Below, in pieces: positions 16,846-26,683 of a DNA stretch of 64,000 nt (within the stretch, counting starts at the first letter, position 1; each line of letters starts with the position of its first letter). Position numbers and translations under genes: made by a program. The notes under the pieces are model-generated. The model saw nothing but the letters and a program-made list of their open reading frames with translations. It was not told where the DNA came from and ran no database searches. Source of the DNA: Legionella quateirensis (GTDB taxonomy: Bacteria > Pseudomonadota > Gammaproteobacteria > Legionellales > Legionellaceae); assembly GCF_001467955.1 (NCBI RefSeq), contig NZ_LNYR01000031.1, forward strand, positions 270,699 through 334,698, read 5' to 3'.

Positions 16846-16962
16846 TTAATCCAACCTGTGAATTAACTTTTCGACATCTTCTTATTGAGAAATTTCTTAA
16901 ATTTGCTTGATCTTCTCACCTGATGAAGAGGTTTTTCATAAGCTACGAATATGCCATTTAAT

Positions 16963-16991
16963 TAATCACTCAGTATATTATTTGCTATACT
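16963..16991 (+). promoter_or_regulatory. Promoter of the first IQ-motif paralogue
   Basis: TAATCA, 17 bp, TATACT; the -10 ends 33 nt before the ATG at 17024. The other two paralogues have the same layout (xxxTCA-17-TATACT), which is the main support. Confidence 0.5.
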
Positions 16992-17023
16992 AATTATCAT
17001 GTGTACGTAACAGCCGTTTCTAT

Positions 17024-20000
17024 ATGACTACCGAGAATTTTTTATTAGACCAGGCAAACTTTGAGAAAAAGGAGAAACTTGATGTATTAATTAATGTTCT
17101 TACTCCTTATACCAAGAACCTGCCAGTGAATCTGGATGACAAGCCTGCTGACGATAAACCTAAAGAGAGTCAATATAGCGAAGACAAAGAGAAGCGGAAA
17201 GCAGCGGCGAAAGTTATCCTAAGAGCATGGCGCGGCAATAAAATAACGCAATCTATAACTTCTAGTCCTTATTTTTCATACCTTTCAATGCTAGATCCTC
17301 AAGATGAAAAGAGACTCATGCTTTCAGCACTTATGTATGGCAGGCACGTAGCAGAGATTGCCAGTCAGTCTGAATACTACATTAATAATCCCTTTATTCC
17401 TACAGGAGCCAAATACCATCGTAACGATAATAAAGTTGGCAGAATCATGGAGTTGTTTTGTCAAAAGCTGGGTATAGAAAGCGTAAATCCTTATAAATTA
17501 TATATTCCGATTAGCTTGTTAGAAAATTGCACTAAGGACCAACTAATGGATAGTGCAATTAAATTTATACAACAAGAATCAGATTGGTTTCAATTGGAAC
17601 ATTTGGACCATGAAATTATTGTTCATCCAAATCAACAAGTAGGCGTGCTTGTGTTAGATCCATATCAGCACTATGAAAGTGAAAAAATAAAAACTTTTAT
17701 GGAAAGTAGTGGATTTATCGCTAGTCCATGGCAGCTTGCAGAAACAGTTGGGGATATGGCAGAACGACCTGCTATAAGCAATGTCGCAATTCCTATTATG
17801 CCTGATTTACCTGGTAGCAAAGAGCTGTTACTAAAAAGTAAAATGTTTAACCAGCTGCTTAGAGTATCTAGTAATGAGAAATACCCAACTCATTTACTTG
17901 CCAAGTCACTTGTTGAATTACTAAAAAATTTACCAGAGGATACCGATGAAAAAACAATTCAACGTATTGCTTTAATGACTGAACTTGCCAATGCATTTTA
18001 TGCTTTTAATTACACACGCTACGCATTTTTTGTTGCAACGATTATTCATGAAGTATCCTTAAAACTAGCTTTGGATAACCAATCTCCTGAAGCGTTAGAA
18101 GAAGATTTCACAGCGTTTACTCATGTTTCTCAAACCGTGTTCCAAGAGGCGCTCGGGCTGGGCAAGACAGAGCTTGAAGCCGTCTCGGTAGTGAGCATGC
18201 CTGCTCTATCTGGAACAAATGCTTATTTCCTGGCTCAGGAAATTGCTAAGAAAATTACTAGTGTTAGTGATCCTGTTATTGCTGCTGCACCGCATGAGTA
18301 TTTCGAAATAAACAATTTAATTCCTGAAGATACATCAACTCAGCCGACTATTCTATTATTAAGTGCGGGACCTATTGTCGATGGCCATGGATTAAATCCC
18401 GGAAAAGATATTAATAAATTTGTACAAAATTACGTTATTGATCCGCAAAGAACAGAACCTCTTACTTTAATAGTTGATACTACAACAGCGTTAAATAAAG
18501 ATTTAAATTTATCACCAGAGGTCAAAAAGTTAATTGAATCTGGTCAACTCTCTATTATTGTATTTGAAAGTTTTCAAAAATTTGGCTTATTACATAGCGA
18601 TCAAGCTCAAGTGGGTCGTTTAGTTGCATTTTGTTCTAAAAAACACTATTCGCAAGAAGAGTTGGCTCGATGGATGGCTAATGCTAAAAAGGATTTTTCA
18701 ACTCATCTGGATATGCGCATTGCCGCTTATTTACATATTTATTGCGCACCTATTCTAGAAGAGATTAAGCATAAGCATTTTGATAATGGCGAGATTTTTC
18801 GTACTATTTTAGCGCAAACCGCAGTTATCAATGAACAGATAACTTCCGATACGTCCAATCTAAATACGCAAAATTATTTTGTTGCATGGAGAAATGATGA
18901 AACAGAGCAAAACTTCAAATCAATTCTTGATTTTCGCGATAGCTTTGGCCACTTTGCTGAAACTACAAGCCTAATACTAGGTATGGCCAGATTAAGTCCC
19001 GGTGCTTCTGACGCGCTCGATGCGCTAATAACAGCTAGCCAACTTTATTTAGACAGGGTGGGATTTCGCGATAAAGATCCGTTGCTAACAATTTTAAATG
19101 CAGCGGCAACCTGGGATAAATTAAATTTAAAGCTAGAACATCGAATCATTATTATGGCTGTTTTGGCTATTTATTTGGCAAAACATAAAGATTTAGTAGA
19201 AGAAAAAGAATTACCCTTATTGGAAGCACTGCTTGCCGCATGTCCACAATTCAAGGGTCGCCAAATTTATACCAAAATTTATCAAGATCTCGAGAAGTTA
19301 AAACAAGATTTTAATTATATTAACAGTCATAAAGAGCAGCTAAAAAGTGAGCTAGTGAAACGTGGAGCAAGTGCCGATCGGGCAGAGCAAATTATTAGTA
19401 ATTTTAGTCTTGCCAAAATTGCCGTAGAGTATAGGTTTCTGAGGCCGGGTCCTGATTTTTTTAAAGAAATTGATGATAATCCAAACGCGTATGAAAACTT
19501 AAAAAAGATCATGCCTTATCTGAAAAACTATCAAGATTTATTAACTAATTTAGCTAATTTAAACGTTAATTTTACACCAACTAATTTAGAGAAATTTGCT
19601 CAAGAAAATCTATTTAACAAGCTTAGTGCTCTCTTTAAATCAGGCGTACGCTCAAGTGATTTCTACAATTTTCTATTATCAGGAACGTATCAACAGGCGG
19701 CCAGTCTATTTTTAGATCATATGGATTTTTTTAAGTCTTTAAATGAAAAACAGGCACAGGCTATTACGATCATAGGCACTATGATGCAGGAATATTTTGG
19801 AATAGATGAAACGTTCCATAATGGGACTTATTGCGAACAAATAATCGCTCTTGGCAATGCTGTTAAGCCTTACATTGAAAGTAATAATAATCCATTGCCA
19901 GGTAGATATTTTCTAATTGCCTGTGTCATGTCTTTAAATAAATATTATAAGGCTGACGATAAAGATAATGATAAATTAAAACAAGAATTAGAAGAACATC

Positions 20001-20209
20001 TTAAGACCTATGTTAATGCACTCGCCTCATCTGATGATACAAATCAAATTCCTCAAGCTCGAAAAGCTGTGAATTTTGTTTTAGAGAAGTTGAACATCAC
20101 GTCATTACATAAAAGCAATATAACTTTTTTTGGAGAGAAAAATAAAGAAGTTTCTCCAGAAAAAGAGCCAGACAAGGATATCTCAATTGATAAATTCCAA
20201 TCGCCTTAA
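17024..20209 (+). CDS. IQ-motif protein with PLP-enzyme-like domain, paralogue 1 (candidate effector)
   Basis: A 1061-residue protein, first of three tandem paralogues. An IQ-like calmodulin motif lies at residues 64-74 (VILRAWRGNKI), with Leu replacing the usual Gln. YHR follows at 131-133. Then come signatures resembling the cystathionine gamma-synthase/lyase class of fold-type I PLP enzymes: SGTNA at 396-400 (cofactor phosphate loop), VDTT with Asp485 (pyridine-N contact), FQK with Lys519 (Schiff base) followed by LLHSDQAQVGR, and RLSPGASDALD with Arg656 (substrate carboxylate). About 230 extra residues sit between YHR and SGTNA, and about 400 follow the last motif. The C-terminus is charged (EVSPEKEPDKD). 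Translocation and enzyme activity are inference. Confidence 0.65.
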   Translation: MTTENFLLDQANFEKKEKLDVLINVLTPYTKNLPVNLDDKPADDKPKESQYSEDKEKRKAAAKVILRAWRGNKITQSITSSPYFSYLSMLDPQDEKRLMLSALMYGRHVAEIASQSEYYINNPFIPTGAKYHRNDNKVGRIMELFCQKLGIESVNPYKLYIPISLLENCTKDQLMDSAIKFIQQESDWFQLEHLDHEIIVHPNQQVGVLVLDPYQHYESEKIKTFMESSGFIASPWQLAETVGDMAERPAISNVAIPIMPDLPGSKELLLKSKMFNQLLRVSSNEKYPTHLLAKSLVELLKNLPEDTDEKTIQRIALMTELANAFYAFNYTRYAFFVATIIHEVSLKLALDNQSPEALEEDFTAFTHVSQTVFQEALGLGKTELEAVSVVSMPALSGTNAYFLAQEIAKKITSVSDPVIAAAPHEYFEINNLIPEDTSTQPTILLLSAGPIVDGHGLNPGKDINKFVQNYVIDPQRTEPLTLIVDTTTALNKDLNLSPEVKKLIESGQLSIIVFESFQKFGLLHSDQAQVGRLVAFCSKKHYSQEELARWMANAKKDFSTHLDMRIAAYLHIYCAPILEEIKHKHFDNGEIFRTILAQTAVINEQITSDTSNLNTQNYFVAWRNDETEQNFKSILDFRDSFGHFAETTSLILGMARLSPGASDALDALITASQLYLDRVGFRDKDPLLTILNAAATWDKLNLKLEHRIIIMAVLAIYLAKHKDLVEEKELPLLEALLAACPQFKGRQIYTKIYQDLEKLKQDFNYINSHKEQLKSELVKRGASADRAEQIISNFSLAKIAVEYRFLRPGPDFFKEIDDNPNAYENLKKIMPYLKNYQDLLTNLANLNVNFTPTNLEKFAQENLFNKLSALFKSGVRSSDFYNFLLSGTYQQAASLFLDHMDFFKSLNEKQAQAITIIGTMMQEYFGIDETFHNGTYCEQIIALGNAVKPYIESNNNPLPGRYFLIACVMSLNKYYKADDKDNDKLKQELEEHLKTYVNALASSDDTNQIPQARKAVNFVLEKLNITSLHKSNITFFGEKNKEVSPEKEPDKDISIDKFQSP

Positions 20210-20294
20210 ACTAGAAACTGAATGAAATGAGCCGCTTTTAGAGTCCAGCCAATTTCTTGCGTCTACTCATTGCAGCAGCACCAACAGGCAGGGA

Positions 20295-20323
20295 TGGTCA
20301 AATTATGTGCTAATTGATATACT
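20295..20323 (+). promoter_or_regulatory. Promoter of the second IQ-motif paralogue
   Basis: TGGTCA, 17 bp, TATACT. The -10 lies downstream of the first in-frame start (20307) and 38 nt upstream of the ATG at 20361, so it argues for 20361 as the true start. Confidence 0.5.
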
Positions 20324-20360
20324 ATGTGTATTGTTGTATAAAGAAAAGCGGAATGTTGTG

Positions 20361-23210
20361 ATGATTACTCAATTATCTGTACTTAAAAGCTTAGAAGAAG
20401 TTGTTGCTAGATATGTCAACTTGATGGCAGTTGCTGAACGAGATAAGCCTTTAACTGAATACCAGCAGCCTAGAACGTTTAGCGAGGAAGAAAAAAATGG
20501 TGCAGCTAAAGTCATTCAACGTGCCTGGCGTGGTTATAAAATAAAAGAATTTATTACTTCTAACCCTTATTTTTCCTATCTTTCATTTTTAGATCCTCAA
20601 CAAGAAACAAAGCTTTTACTGTCTATTATTATGTTTGGAAGGCATATTGCCGAGATTACTAACCCGACTTTTAACTATCAGATTAATAATCCACTTATTT
20701 CAAAGTATTCAACTTATCATCGTACTGAGCAAGTCGTAACTAAATTAATGGAGTTGTTCTGTAAAAAACAGGGAATAACACTGACTAAAGATAAAATTTA
20801 TCTCCCCATTAGTATATTAAAAATTTTCCCAATTCAAGATCTTATGGATGAGGCGAAGAAAGTTGTTCAAAAGAAATTTCCTAAGGACTATATAAGATTA
20901 GACTATCAATATATAAATGACGCAAATCAGCAAGTTGGGGTTTTAATTTTTAAAAATGATAAGGTAGGGGGAGCCTTACGTCGTTTTATCGAAGGCAGCG
21001 GATTTATTGCGAGTCCCTGGCAACTTGCCGAAGCAGTTGCAACAACACTAACTAAAGATAGTGTAAGTCGTCCGCCTGAAATGAATGAAGCGCCGCTAAT
21101 GCCCGATTTGCCAACTAATAAAAGCGAGCTGCTAAAAAGTAAATTATTCCGTAAGTTAATCACCATCTCAGTTAAGGAAAAATATCCCACTCATTTATTA
21201 GCAAAAGCCCTGTTTAAGCTAATAAAGAACATTCCTGAGGATTTAGATTCACGCACGATTCAACGTATTGCCTTGATGATTGATTTAGCCAATACTTTTT
21301 ATGCTTATAATTATGAGCGCTATGCCTTTTTCGTTTCAGTTATTATGCATGAATTATCGGTGGAGTTTGCGGTTAGTCAGCAAGATGAAGTTACCTTAGA
21401 GACCAATTTCAATGCTTTTTCTAATGTTTCTCAACACGTTTTTCAGGAGGCACTTGGTTTAAGCCAGAATGAATTAAATGCTGTTTACACAATCAGTTTC
21501 CCTGCTTTATCAGGTACAAATGCCTTCTATTTAGCACAAGAACTTGCAAAGAACATGATGGTTGCTCAGGCTCATTCTACTGCTTCTGCTCTGTTTGAAT
21601 ATTATGAAATTCAATATCTGATCTCAAACACCAACTTTGAAACAGCAAATATCATGCTCTTAAGTCCAGGGCCGATTGTGAGTAATAAAGGTTTACATCC
21701 AGGAACAGATATTAACAAATTTGTAGAGAAACACATTGTTGAACTACAGCGCAAAGACCCTATAACCTTACTTATTGATACGACCAGCGCTTTAAATAAA
21801 GATTTGGCCTTAAGTGACAAAGTGAAGCAACTGATTCAAGAGGGTCAGTTGTCTATCATTATTTTTGAAAGTTTCCAAAAATTTGGCTTACTGCATACAG
21901 ATCAAGCACAAGTAGGCCGTGTAGTCGCGTTCTGTTCAAAAAAACATTATTTACAAAAGAATCTGGAACAATGGATTGCAAATGCTAAATCTGATTTTGC
22001 AACACACCTCGATATGCGCATTGCCGCGTACTTGCATCGTTATTGTGCATCTATCGTAGAAGACATAAAACGTAAACATTTTAATAATGGCGAGATTTTT
22101 CGCACTATCTTAGCGAAAACAGCTGTAATTTCTGAGCTAGTAATCCCTCACGATCTAGTCTTGGAATCGCAAAATTATTTTTTGGCCTGGAAAACAGCTC
22201 AAAGAACACTAGTTTTTAAAGAAATTTTAGAGAGCCGTGATAGCTTTGGCCATTTTGCCGATTCAACGGTTACCATTGATACAATTGCGCGTCTTAGCCC
22301 AAATGCCTCTGATCCTATCGATGCGCTTATGAAATCGAGTCAAATCTACTTAGAGCAGCAGTGGCCTGCTCATTTATCTCTTTTAGATTCTTTAGAGAGT
22401 GAGGCAACAAACTGGGGAGATAAGCCAACCTTAAGTCAGCAGGTAGTTATTATCTCCGCTCTAGCCCAGATCTTGGTAAAAGGTAAGAGGGAGTTGCGCA
22501 ATTACCATGTATCTCTTTTAGCACAATTATTGGCTTCTTGCATACAATTAAAAGGACGTGAATTTTACAACAAGGTTACTCGTCACTTCGAAGATTTTAA
22601 ACAAACTCACCAACGCCTTACCCAATTATGGTATTTATGTGAGGACGCAGATTTATTCCCTCTTGATGCTGAAGAATTACTTGATCGGCATTTAAGCAAA
22701 AAATGGCTCGCTATAGATTATAAATTAGTAGCGTTACCTGCAGAATTTTTTAATGAAATTTTGAAAAATCCCAATGTAATGAATGGCTTAAATAAAATTT
22801 TACCTGATTTAAAGCAACATCAAAAATTGGTACGGAATCTAGTCGATTTAGGTGTGGAATTTAACACAAAAAAATTGATTCATTTATTTGAAAACGATCT
22901 TTTTAAGTATATTAAACAATTTATTAAAGACGGTTTTGAATCTCTTGAATTTTACAACGTACTGTTATCTTCTGAATTTAAAAATCTGGACCAAGAGCTG
23001 AATCAATATTTAGCAACGTTAAATCAGTCATCCGATAATGAAGAAGAGCTCCTTAAAGTAAAAAAGGCTATTGATTCAATTTTAAAAAAATCAACTAGTG
23101 ATCCGGTTGATTCGTCGCAAGTAAAACACCGCTTTTTTGATAAACAAAAAAGTAGTTTAAGCCCAGATAAAGATGAAGAGAATAACTTAGGTCAAGTACG
23201 CTTGCCTTAA
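20361..23210 (+). CDS. IQ-motif protein with PLP-enzyme-like domain, paralogue 2 (candidate effector)
   Basis: Second paralogue, 949 residues from ATG 20361. An upstream start at 20307 is open but would precede the likely -10. It has a canonical IQ motif (VIQRAWRGYKIKEF) near residues 51-64, then YHR, SGTNA, IDTT, FQK (Lys507) with LLHTDQAQVGR, and RLSPNASDPID. It lacks roughly 100 residues present near the C-terminus of the other two copies: the sequence passes from NVLLSSEFKNL directly to the final helix. The tail LSPDKDEENN is acidic. Alignment by eye with paralogue 1 is continuous through the PLP-like core. An 11-bp hairpin lies just after the stop. Confidence 0.65.
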   Translation: MITQLSVLKSLEEVVARYVNLMAVAERDKPLTEYQQPRTFSEEEKNGAAKVIQRAWRGYKIKEFITSNPYFSYLSFLDPQQETKLLLSIIMFGRHIAEITNPTFNYQINNPLISKYSTYHRTEQVVTKLMELFCKKQGITLTKDKIYLPISILKIFPIQDLMDEAKKVVQKKFPKDYIRLDYQYINDANQQVGVLIFKNDKVGGALRRFIEGSGFIASPWQLAEAVATTLTKDSVSRPPEMNEAPLMPDLPTNKSELLKSKLFRKLITISVKEKYPTHLLAKALFKLIKNIPEDLDSRTIQRIALMIDLANTFYAYNYERYAFFVSVIMHELSVEFAVSQQDEVTLETNFNAFSNVSQHVFQEALGLSQNELNAVYTISFPALSGTNAFYLAQELAKNMMVAQAHSTASALFEYYEIQYLISNTNFETANIMLLSPGPIVSNKGLHPGTDINKFVEKHIVELQRKDPITLLIDTTSALNKDLALSDKVKQLIQEGQLSIIIFESFQKFGLLHTDQAQVGRVVAFCSKKHYLQKNLEQWIANAKSDFATHLDMRIAAYLHRYCASIVEDIKRKHFNNGEIFRTILAKTAVISELVIPHDLVLESQNYFLAWKTAQRTLVFKEILESRDSFGHFADSTVTIDTIARLSPNASDPIDALMKSSQIYLEQQWPAHLSLLDSLESEATNWGDKPTLSQQVVIISALAQILVKGKRELRNYHVSLLAQLLASCIQLKGREFYNKVTRHFEDFKQTHQRLTQLWYLCEDADLFPLDAEELLDRHLSKKWLAIDYKLVALPAEFFNEILKNPNVMNGLNKILPDLKQHQKLVRNLVDLGVEFNTKKLIHLFENDLFKYIKQFIKDGFESLEFYNVLLSSEFKNLDQELNQYLATLNQSSDNEEELLKVKKAIDSILKKSTSDPVDSSQVKHRFFDKQKSSLSPDKDEENNLGQVRLP

Positions 23211-23229
23211 TATCAAAATAATGAATTGA

Positions 23230-23257
23230 TTCTTGAGTTAACACGATAACTCAAGAA
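23230..23257. terminator. 11-bp inverted repeat between paralogues 2 and 3
   Basis: TTCTTGAGTTA, loop ACACGA, TAACTCAAGAA, located 20 nt after the stop of paralogue 2. The arms are perfect. A run of T occurs only about 25 nt further on, so this is either a poor intrinsic terminator or a processing or stability hairpin separating the transcripts. Confidence 0.45.
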
Positions 23258-23274
23258 GAAATGTGTATAAATTT

Positions 23275-23303
23275 AGATCATTTTTTTTAAAGTTAACTAT
23301 ACT
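23275..23303 (+). promoter_or_regulatory. Promoter of the third IQ-motif paralogue
   Basis: AGATCA, 17 bp including a T-run, TATACT; the -10 ends 33 nt before the ATG at 23337, the same geometry as the first paralogue. Confidence 0.5.
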
Positions 23304-23336
23304 TTAAAAAATGAGAGTAAGCCTAAGTAGTACATT

Positions 23337-26300
23337 ATGACTAAAACATTAACTAACTCAGATGAAAAAGAACCCCTTTTGACTAATGAAAACAATCCAG
23401 CTGTTGAATTAATAGACGAATTAGCAACTATTCTCAGTGAAAAAACCGTTACCTTAACTAATATTTTACCCGTTGCTACACCTCCTATAGCGCGCGAAGC
23501 ATCGTCTGAAAATCAGAAAGAAGCGGAAGACGATACTTCTGAAAGAAATAAAAAACTAAACAGTATTGCCAAAAATAGTGCGGCTCGAGTAATTCAACGT
23601 GCCTGGCGCGGGCATAAAGTTAAAGAAACTATTGTTAATAATCCATATACCGCGTACTTGTCTTTAATTGACCCTAATGATGAAGAAAAACTAATGCTAT
23701 CGGCGCTTATGTTTGGCCGCCATGTAGCAGAAATTAGAAAACAATCTAACGAGCACATTCCTAATCCTTTTATTCCAGCTAGTGGTCTTTACCATCGTTC
23801 CGATACGCATGAGGGCGAGGTAATGAAACTTTTTTGTGAGCGATTTAATGAAGAAATGATGGATTATAATATTTATTTGCCGATCGCACTCTCAAGAAAT
23901 CTGGCTATTGATTCAATTCTGGATAAATTTCCCGATAGCGATATAGAATTAAAAATGGTTGAAGAGGGTAATCTTGGCGTTTTAATTGTTCGTAAAGATG
24001 ATGACGCCGAATCATTAAAACAGTATATCGCCTCTGCTGGTTTAATTGCCTCGCCTTGGGAAATAGCTGAATTTATTAAAGGTGAAATACCTAAGCCTGA
24101 GCAGATAAACAGTAAAAATTTACCAGCAGATCTACCTACCACTAAAAGTGATTTATTACGAAGCCGTGTGTTTTTGAAGCTATCAGGAACCGCTGATAAA
24201 TCTAAATATCCAACCCAATTGTTAGCTCAATCCCTACAAAATCTTATTAAGAATTTGCCGGATAATTTAAATGCACAAACAATAAGGCGGATTGCTTTAA
24301 TGCTTGATTTAGTGAATACATTTTACCGCTATAATTATCCTCGTTATGCTTTTTTTGTCTACATGATAGTACATGAAATGTCACTGGAGTTTTCATTAAA
24401 TCAAACTCCGGCAGAAATGGATCAAAGTTTTGAGCTATTTACACAATCTACTACTAAGACCATGACGGACGCTCTAACTCTTGGGGAGCATGAGTTAGAC
24501 GCAGTGCAGACTGTCCATTCTCCAGCACTCTCAGGATGTAATGCTTATTATCTGGCGCAAACACTAGCAGAAAAAATGCAATCGTACACAGACAAGCAAC
24601 TTTATTATCCTGTCGATTTATATTATGAGACGCAAGCTATTATAGCCAATGCTGAAAACGCAGCTGATGCCAATGTTTTTATTATTACTCCCGGCGCTGT
24701 GATGCAAAATACGGGTCTTACTTTAGGGACTGATCCTAACAAATTTGTGGAAGAGTTTATCATTAAACCTGATAGGAAAGACCCTGTCGTGCTGATCCTG
24801 GATACTACTTCGGCACTTTATAAGGATATAGCACTAAACGATCAGGTTAAGAAGCTGATAAGTGAAGGGCAGTTATCAATCATTGTGTTTGAAAGCCTGC
24901 AAAAATTTGGTTTGCTTCATACTGATCAAGCTCAGGCAGGTAGGATGGTAGCGTATTGCTCTAAAAAACATTTCTTAAGTGAGGATTTAGCTCTATGGGA
25001 GCAGAATACACGACAGGATTTTAAACAGCATGTTGATATGAGGATTGCAGCCTATCTGCATACGTACTGTGCTGATTTGATAGAGAAGATTAAAGAGCGG
25101 CAATTTGATAACGGTACAATATTCCATGATATTCTAGCTGCCGATTTGTTGTGGGAAGTCGTAAACCATCAAAGATCAGAACTGGAACTTAATTCATTGC
25201 CTTATTTTTTAGTATGGCAACCGATGGGCATGGATGACGCGCTGCCATTTAACAGTAAATTAGTAGAAGATCGGGATAGTTTTGGTCACTTTCATTCTTC
25301 TGTGACGAGTATATCGAGTGCCTATGGCACAATAATGCGTTTAAGTCCTGGTGCTTCTGATGCTTTAGATAGTTTGATTCAAAGTACACAGATTTATTTG
25401 GCTCATAAAGTAAATGCTTCAAATAAACATATATACAGTGGGTTATTACAGGAGCTTAGTCAGCAAAGCTCACTACCTATTGAAAAAGAAATTATTATTC
25501 TAGCCGCCGCCGCTAATTTAATTTTTAACCACCATAAAGTAATAACCAAAGAGGATTTACCGACTATTAACAGAGCTTTATCACAATGCGTATCGTTAAA
25601 GGGTCGAGATGTTTATACAAAAGTGATGCAAGAATTAAAAGATGTAAAGGCAGAGTTTAATCGTTTAGAGCACATAAGCGAAACCCTATTAAACAAATGG
25701 CAGATAACTAAGGAAACATCAAGTAGATTCTTAAAAAGTAAAGAAGATCATTATTTACTTCAAAAACTTGATGGTGCATCGCTCAATTTAGATGAGCGCT
25801 TTTTTACTTCTTTAACTAATAACCCAGTTCAAATAGATCTCATTAAAAATAGGTTAGATAACCTAACTAATGATAGTCAGAAATTATTTTCCTGGTTTAA
25901 TAATATCGGTGTAGATATAACGCCAGATAAATTAATTAAATTGCTTGATAATGATGATGACAGGCTATCAAATTTATTAAAAAATCTTGTTGATCAAGAG
26001 TGTAAGAGTAAAGAGCTTTATAATTTTCTTTTATCAACAGAGTATCCAGTAATACTGAAAATTGCTACGTTTACATCATATTCCATGGTACCAATGACTG
26101 AGCAGCGCGCTAGCGCATTAATTTCATTAGCGCAATTAACTAATTCATTTGAGTCGTACTTTAGAGGATTAGAAAACGATCAATTTTGTAAGCATGTTGC
26201 TCTATTTAACCAGATTATGTCTGACTTTAAAAATTTGAAAGATAATGCCGCTTTAAAAACATTTGCCGATAAATACTTTAATCTTTTAAATAACTATTAT

Positions 26301-26558
26301 TCTCCCGGTAAAACGAATGACGAGAAATCAGCTTCTGTTGCTCAACTGCAGGAAGTTGTTCAGGACTACATTAAAGAAGCAAATCCAGTTGAAAAAATGC
26401 AGGCTAAAAAGTTATTTGAACAAGCTCAAAGAATTATCAATCCTGCTTTAGGTACTAATAAAAGCACCGCTACCTTTTTCTCTAGAACAGAGCCCGAAGT
26501 TGAGAAAGCCAGGCCAGAGGATCCGAAAATACAAAAGAGTGGTGGGCCGAGGATGTGA
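23337..26558 (+). CDS. IQ-motif protein with PLP-enzyme-like domain, paralogue 3 (candidate effector)
   Basis: Third paralogue, 1073 residues. The N-terminal tail contains EKEPLL, which fits an acidic di-leucine sorting signal (ExxxLL). A canonical IQ motif follows (VIQRAWRGHKVKET) near residue 85. The PLP-like series is conserved: YHR, SGCNA (Cys replaces Thr), LDTTSALYKD, LQK (Lys523) with LLHTDQAQAGR, and RLSPGASDALD. The C-terminal domain is full length as in paralogue 1, and the tail EPEVEKARPEDPK is acidic. Conservation of the putative lysine, aspartate and arginine in all three copies, while surrounding residues drift, argues that the core is still functional. Confidence 0.65.
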   Translation: MTKTLTNSDEKEPLLTNENNPAVELIDELATILSEKTVTLTNILPVATPPIAREASSENQKEAEDDTSERNKKLNSIAKNSAARVIQRAWRGHKVKETIVNNPYTAYLSLIDPNDEEKLMLSALMFGRHVAEIRKQSNEHIPNPFIPASGLYHRSDTHEGEVMKLFCERFNEEMMDYNIYLPIALSRNLAIDSILDKFPDSDIELKMVEEGNLGVLIVRKDDDAESLKQYIASAGLIASPWEIAEFIKGEIPKPEQINSKNLPADLPTTKSDLLRSRVFLKLSGTADKSKYPTQLLAQSLQNLIKNLPDNLNAQTIRRIALMLDLVNTFYRYNYPRYAFFVYMIVHEMSLEFSLNQTPAEMDQSFELFTQSTTKTMTDALTLGEHELDAVQTVHSPALSGCNAYYLAQTLAEKMQSYTDKQLYYPVDLYYETQAIIANAENAADANVFIITPGAVMQNTGLTLGTDPNKFVEEFIIKPDRKDPVVLILDTTSALYKDIALNDQVKKLISEGQLSIIVFESLQKFGLLHTDQAQAGRMVAYCSKKHFLSEDLALWEQNTRQDFKQHVDMRIAAYLHTYCADLIEKIKERQFDNGTIFHDILAADLLWEVVNHQRSELELNSLPYFLVWQPMGMDDALPFNSKLVEDRDSFGHFHSSVTSISSAYGTIMRLSPGASDALDSLIQSTQIYLAHKVNASNKHIYSGLLQELSQQSSLPIEKEIIILAAAANLIFNHHKVITKEDLPTINRALSQCVSLKGRDVYTKVMQELKDVKAEFNRLEHISETLLNKWQITKETSSRFLKSKEDHYLLQKLDGASLNLDERFFTSLTNNPVQIDLIKNRLDNLTNDSQKLFSWFNNIGVDITPDKLIKLLDNDDDRLSNLLKNLVDQECKSKELYNFLLSTEYPVILKIATFTSYSMVPMTEQRASALISLAQLTNSFESYFRGLENDQFCKHVALFNQIMSDFKNLKDNAALKTFADKYFNLLNNYYSPGKTNDEKSASVAQLQEVVQDYIKEANPVEKMQAKKLFEQAQRIINPALGTNKSTATFFSRTEPEVEKARPEDPKIQKSGGPRM

Positions 26559-26683
26559 CCTCAGATTATTGTATGCAAACCATGGCACAATTCATATCAA
26601 TCAGCGGGTTTTAAAATAGCCGCCATAACAGCGGACCGGAGCGACCGCATTTTATTCCTATCTTGGTGAATTTCGTAACATAG

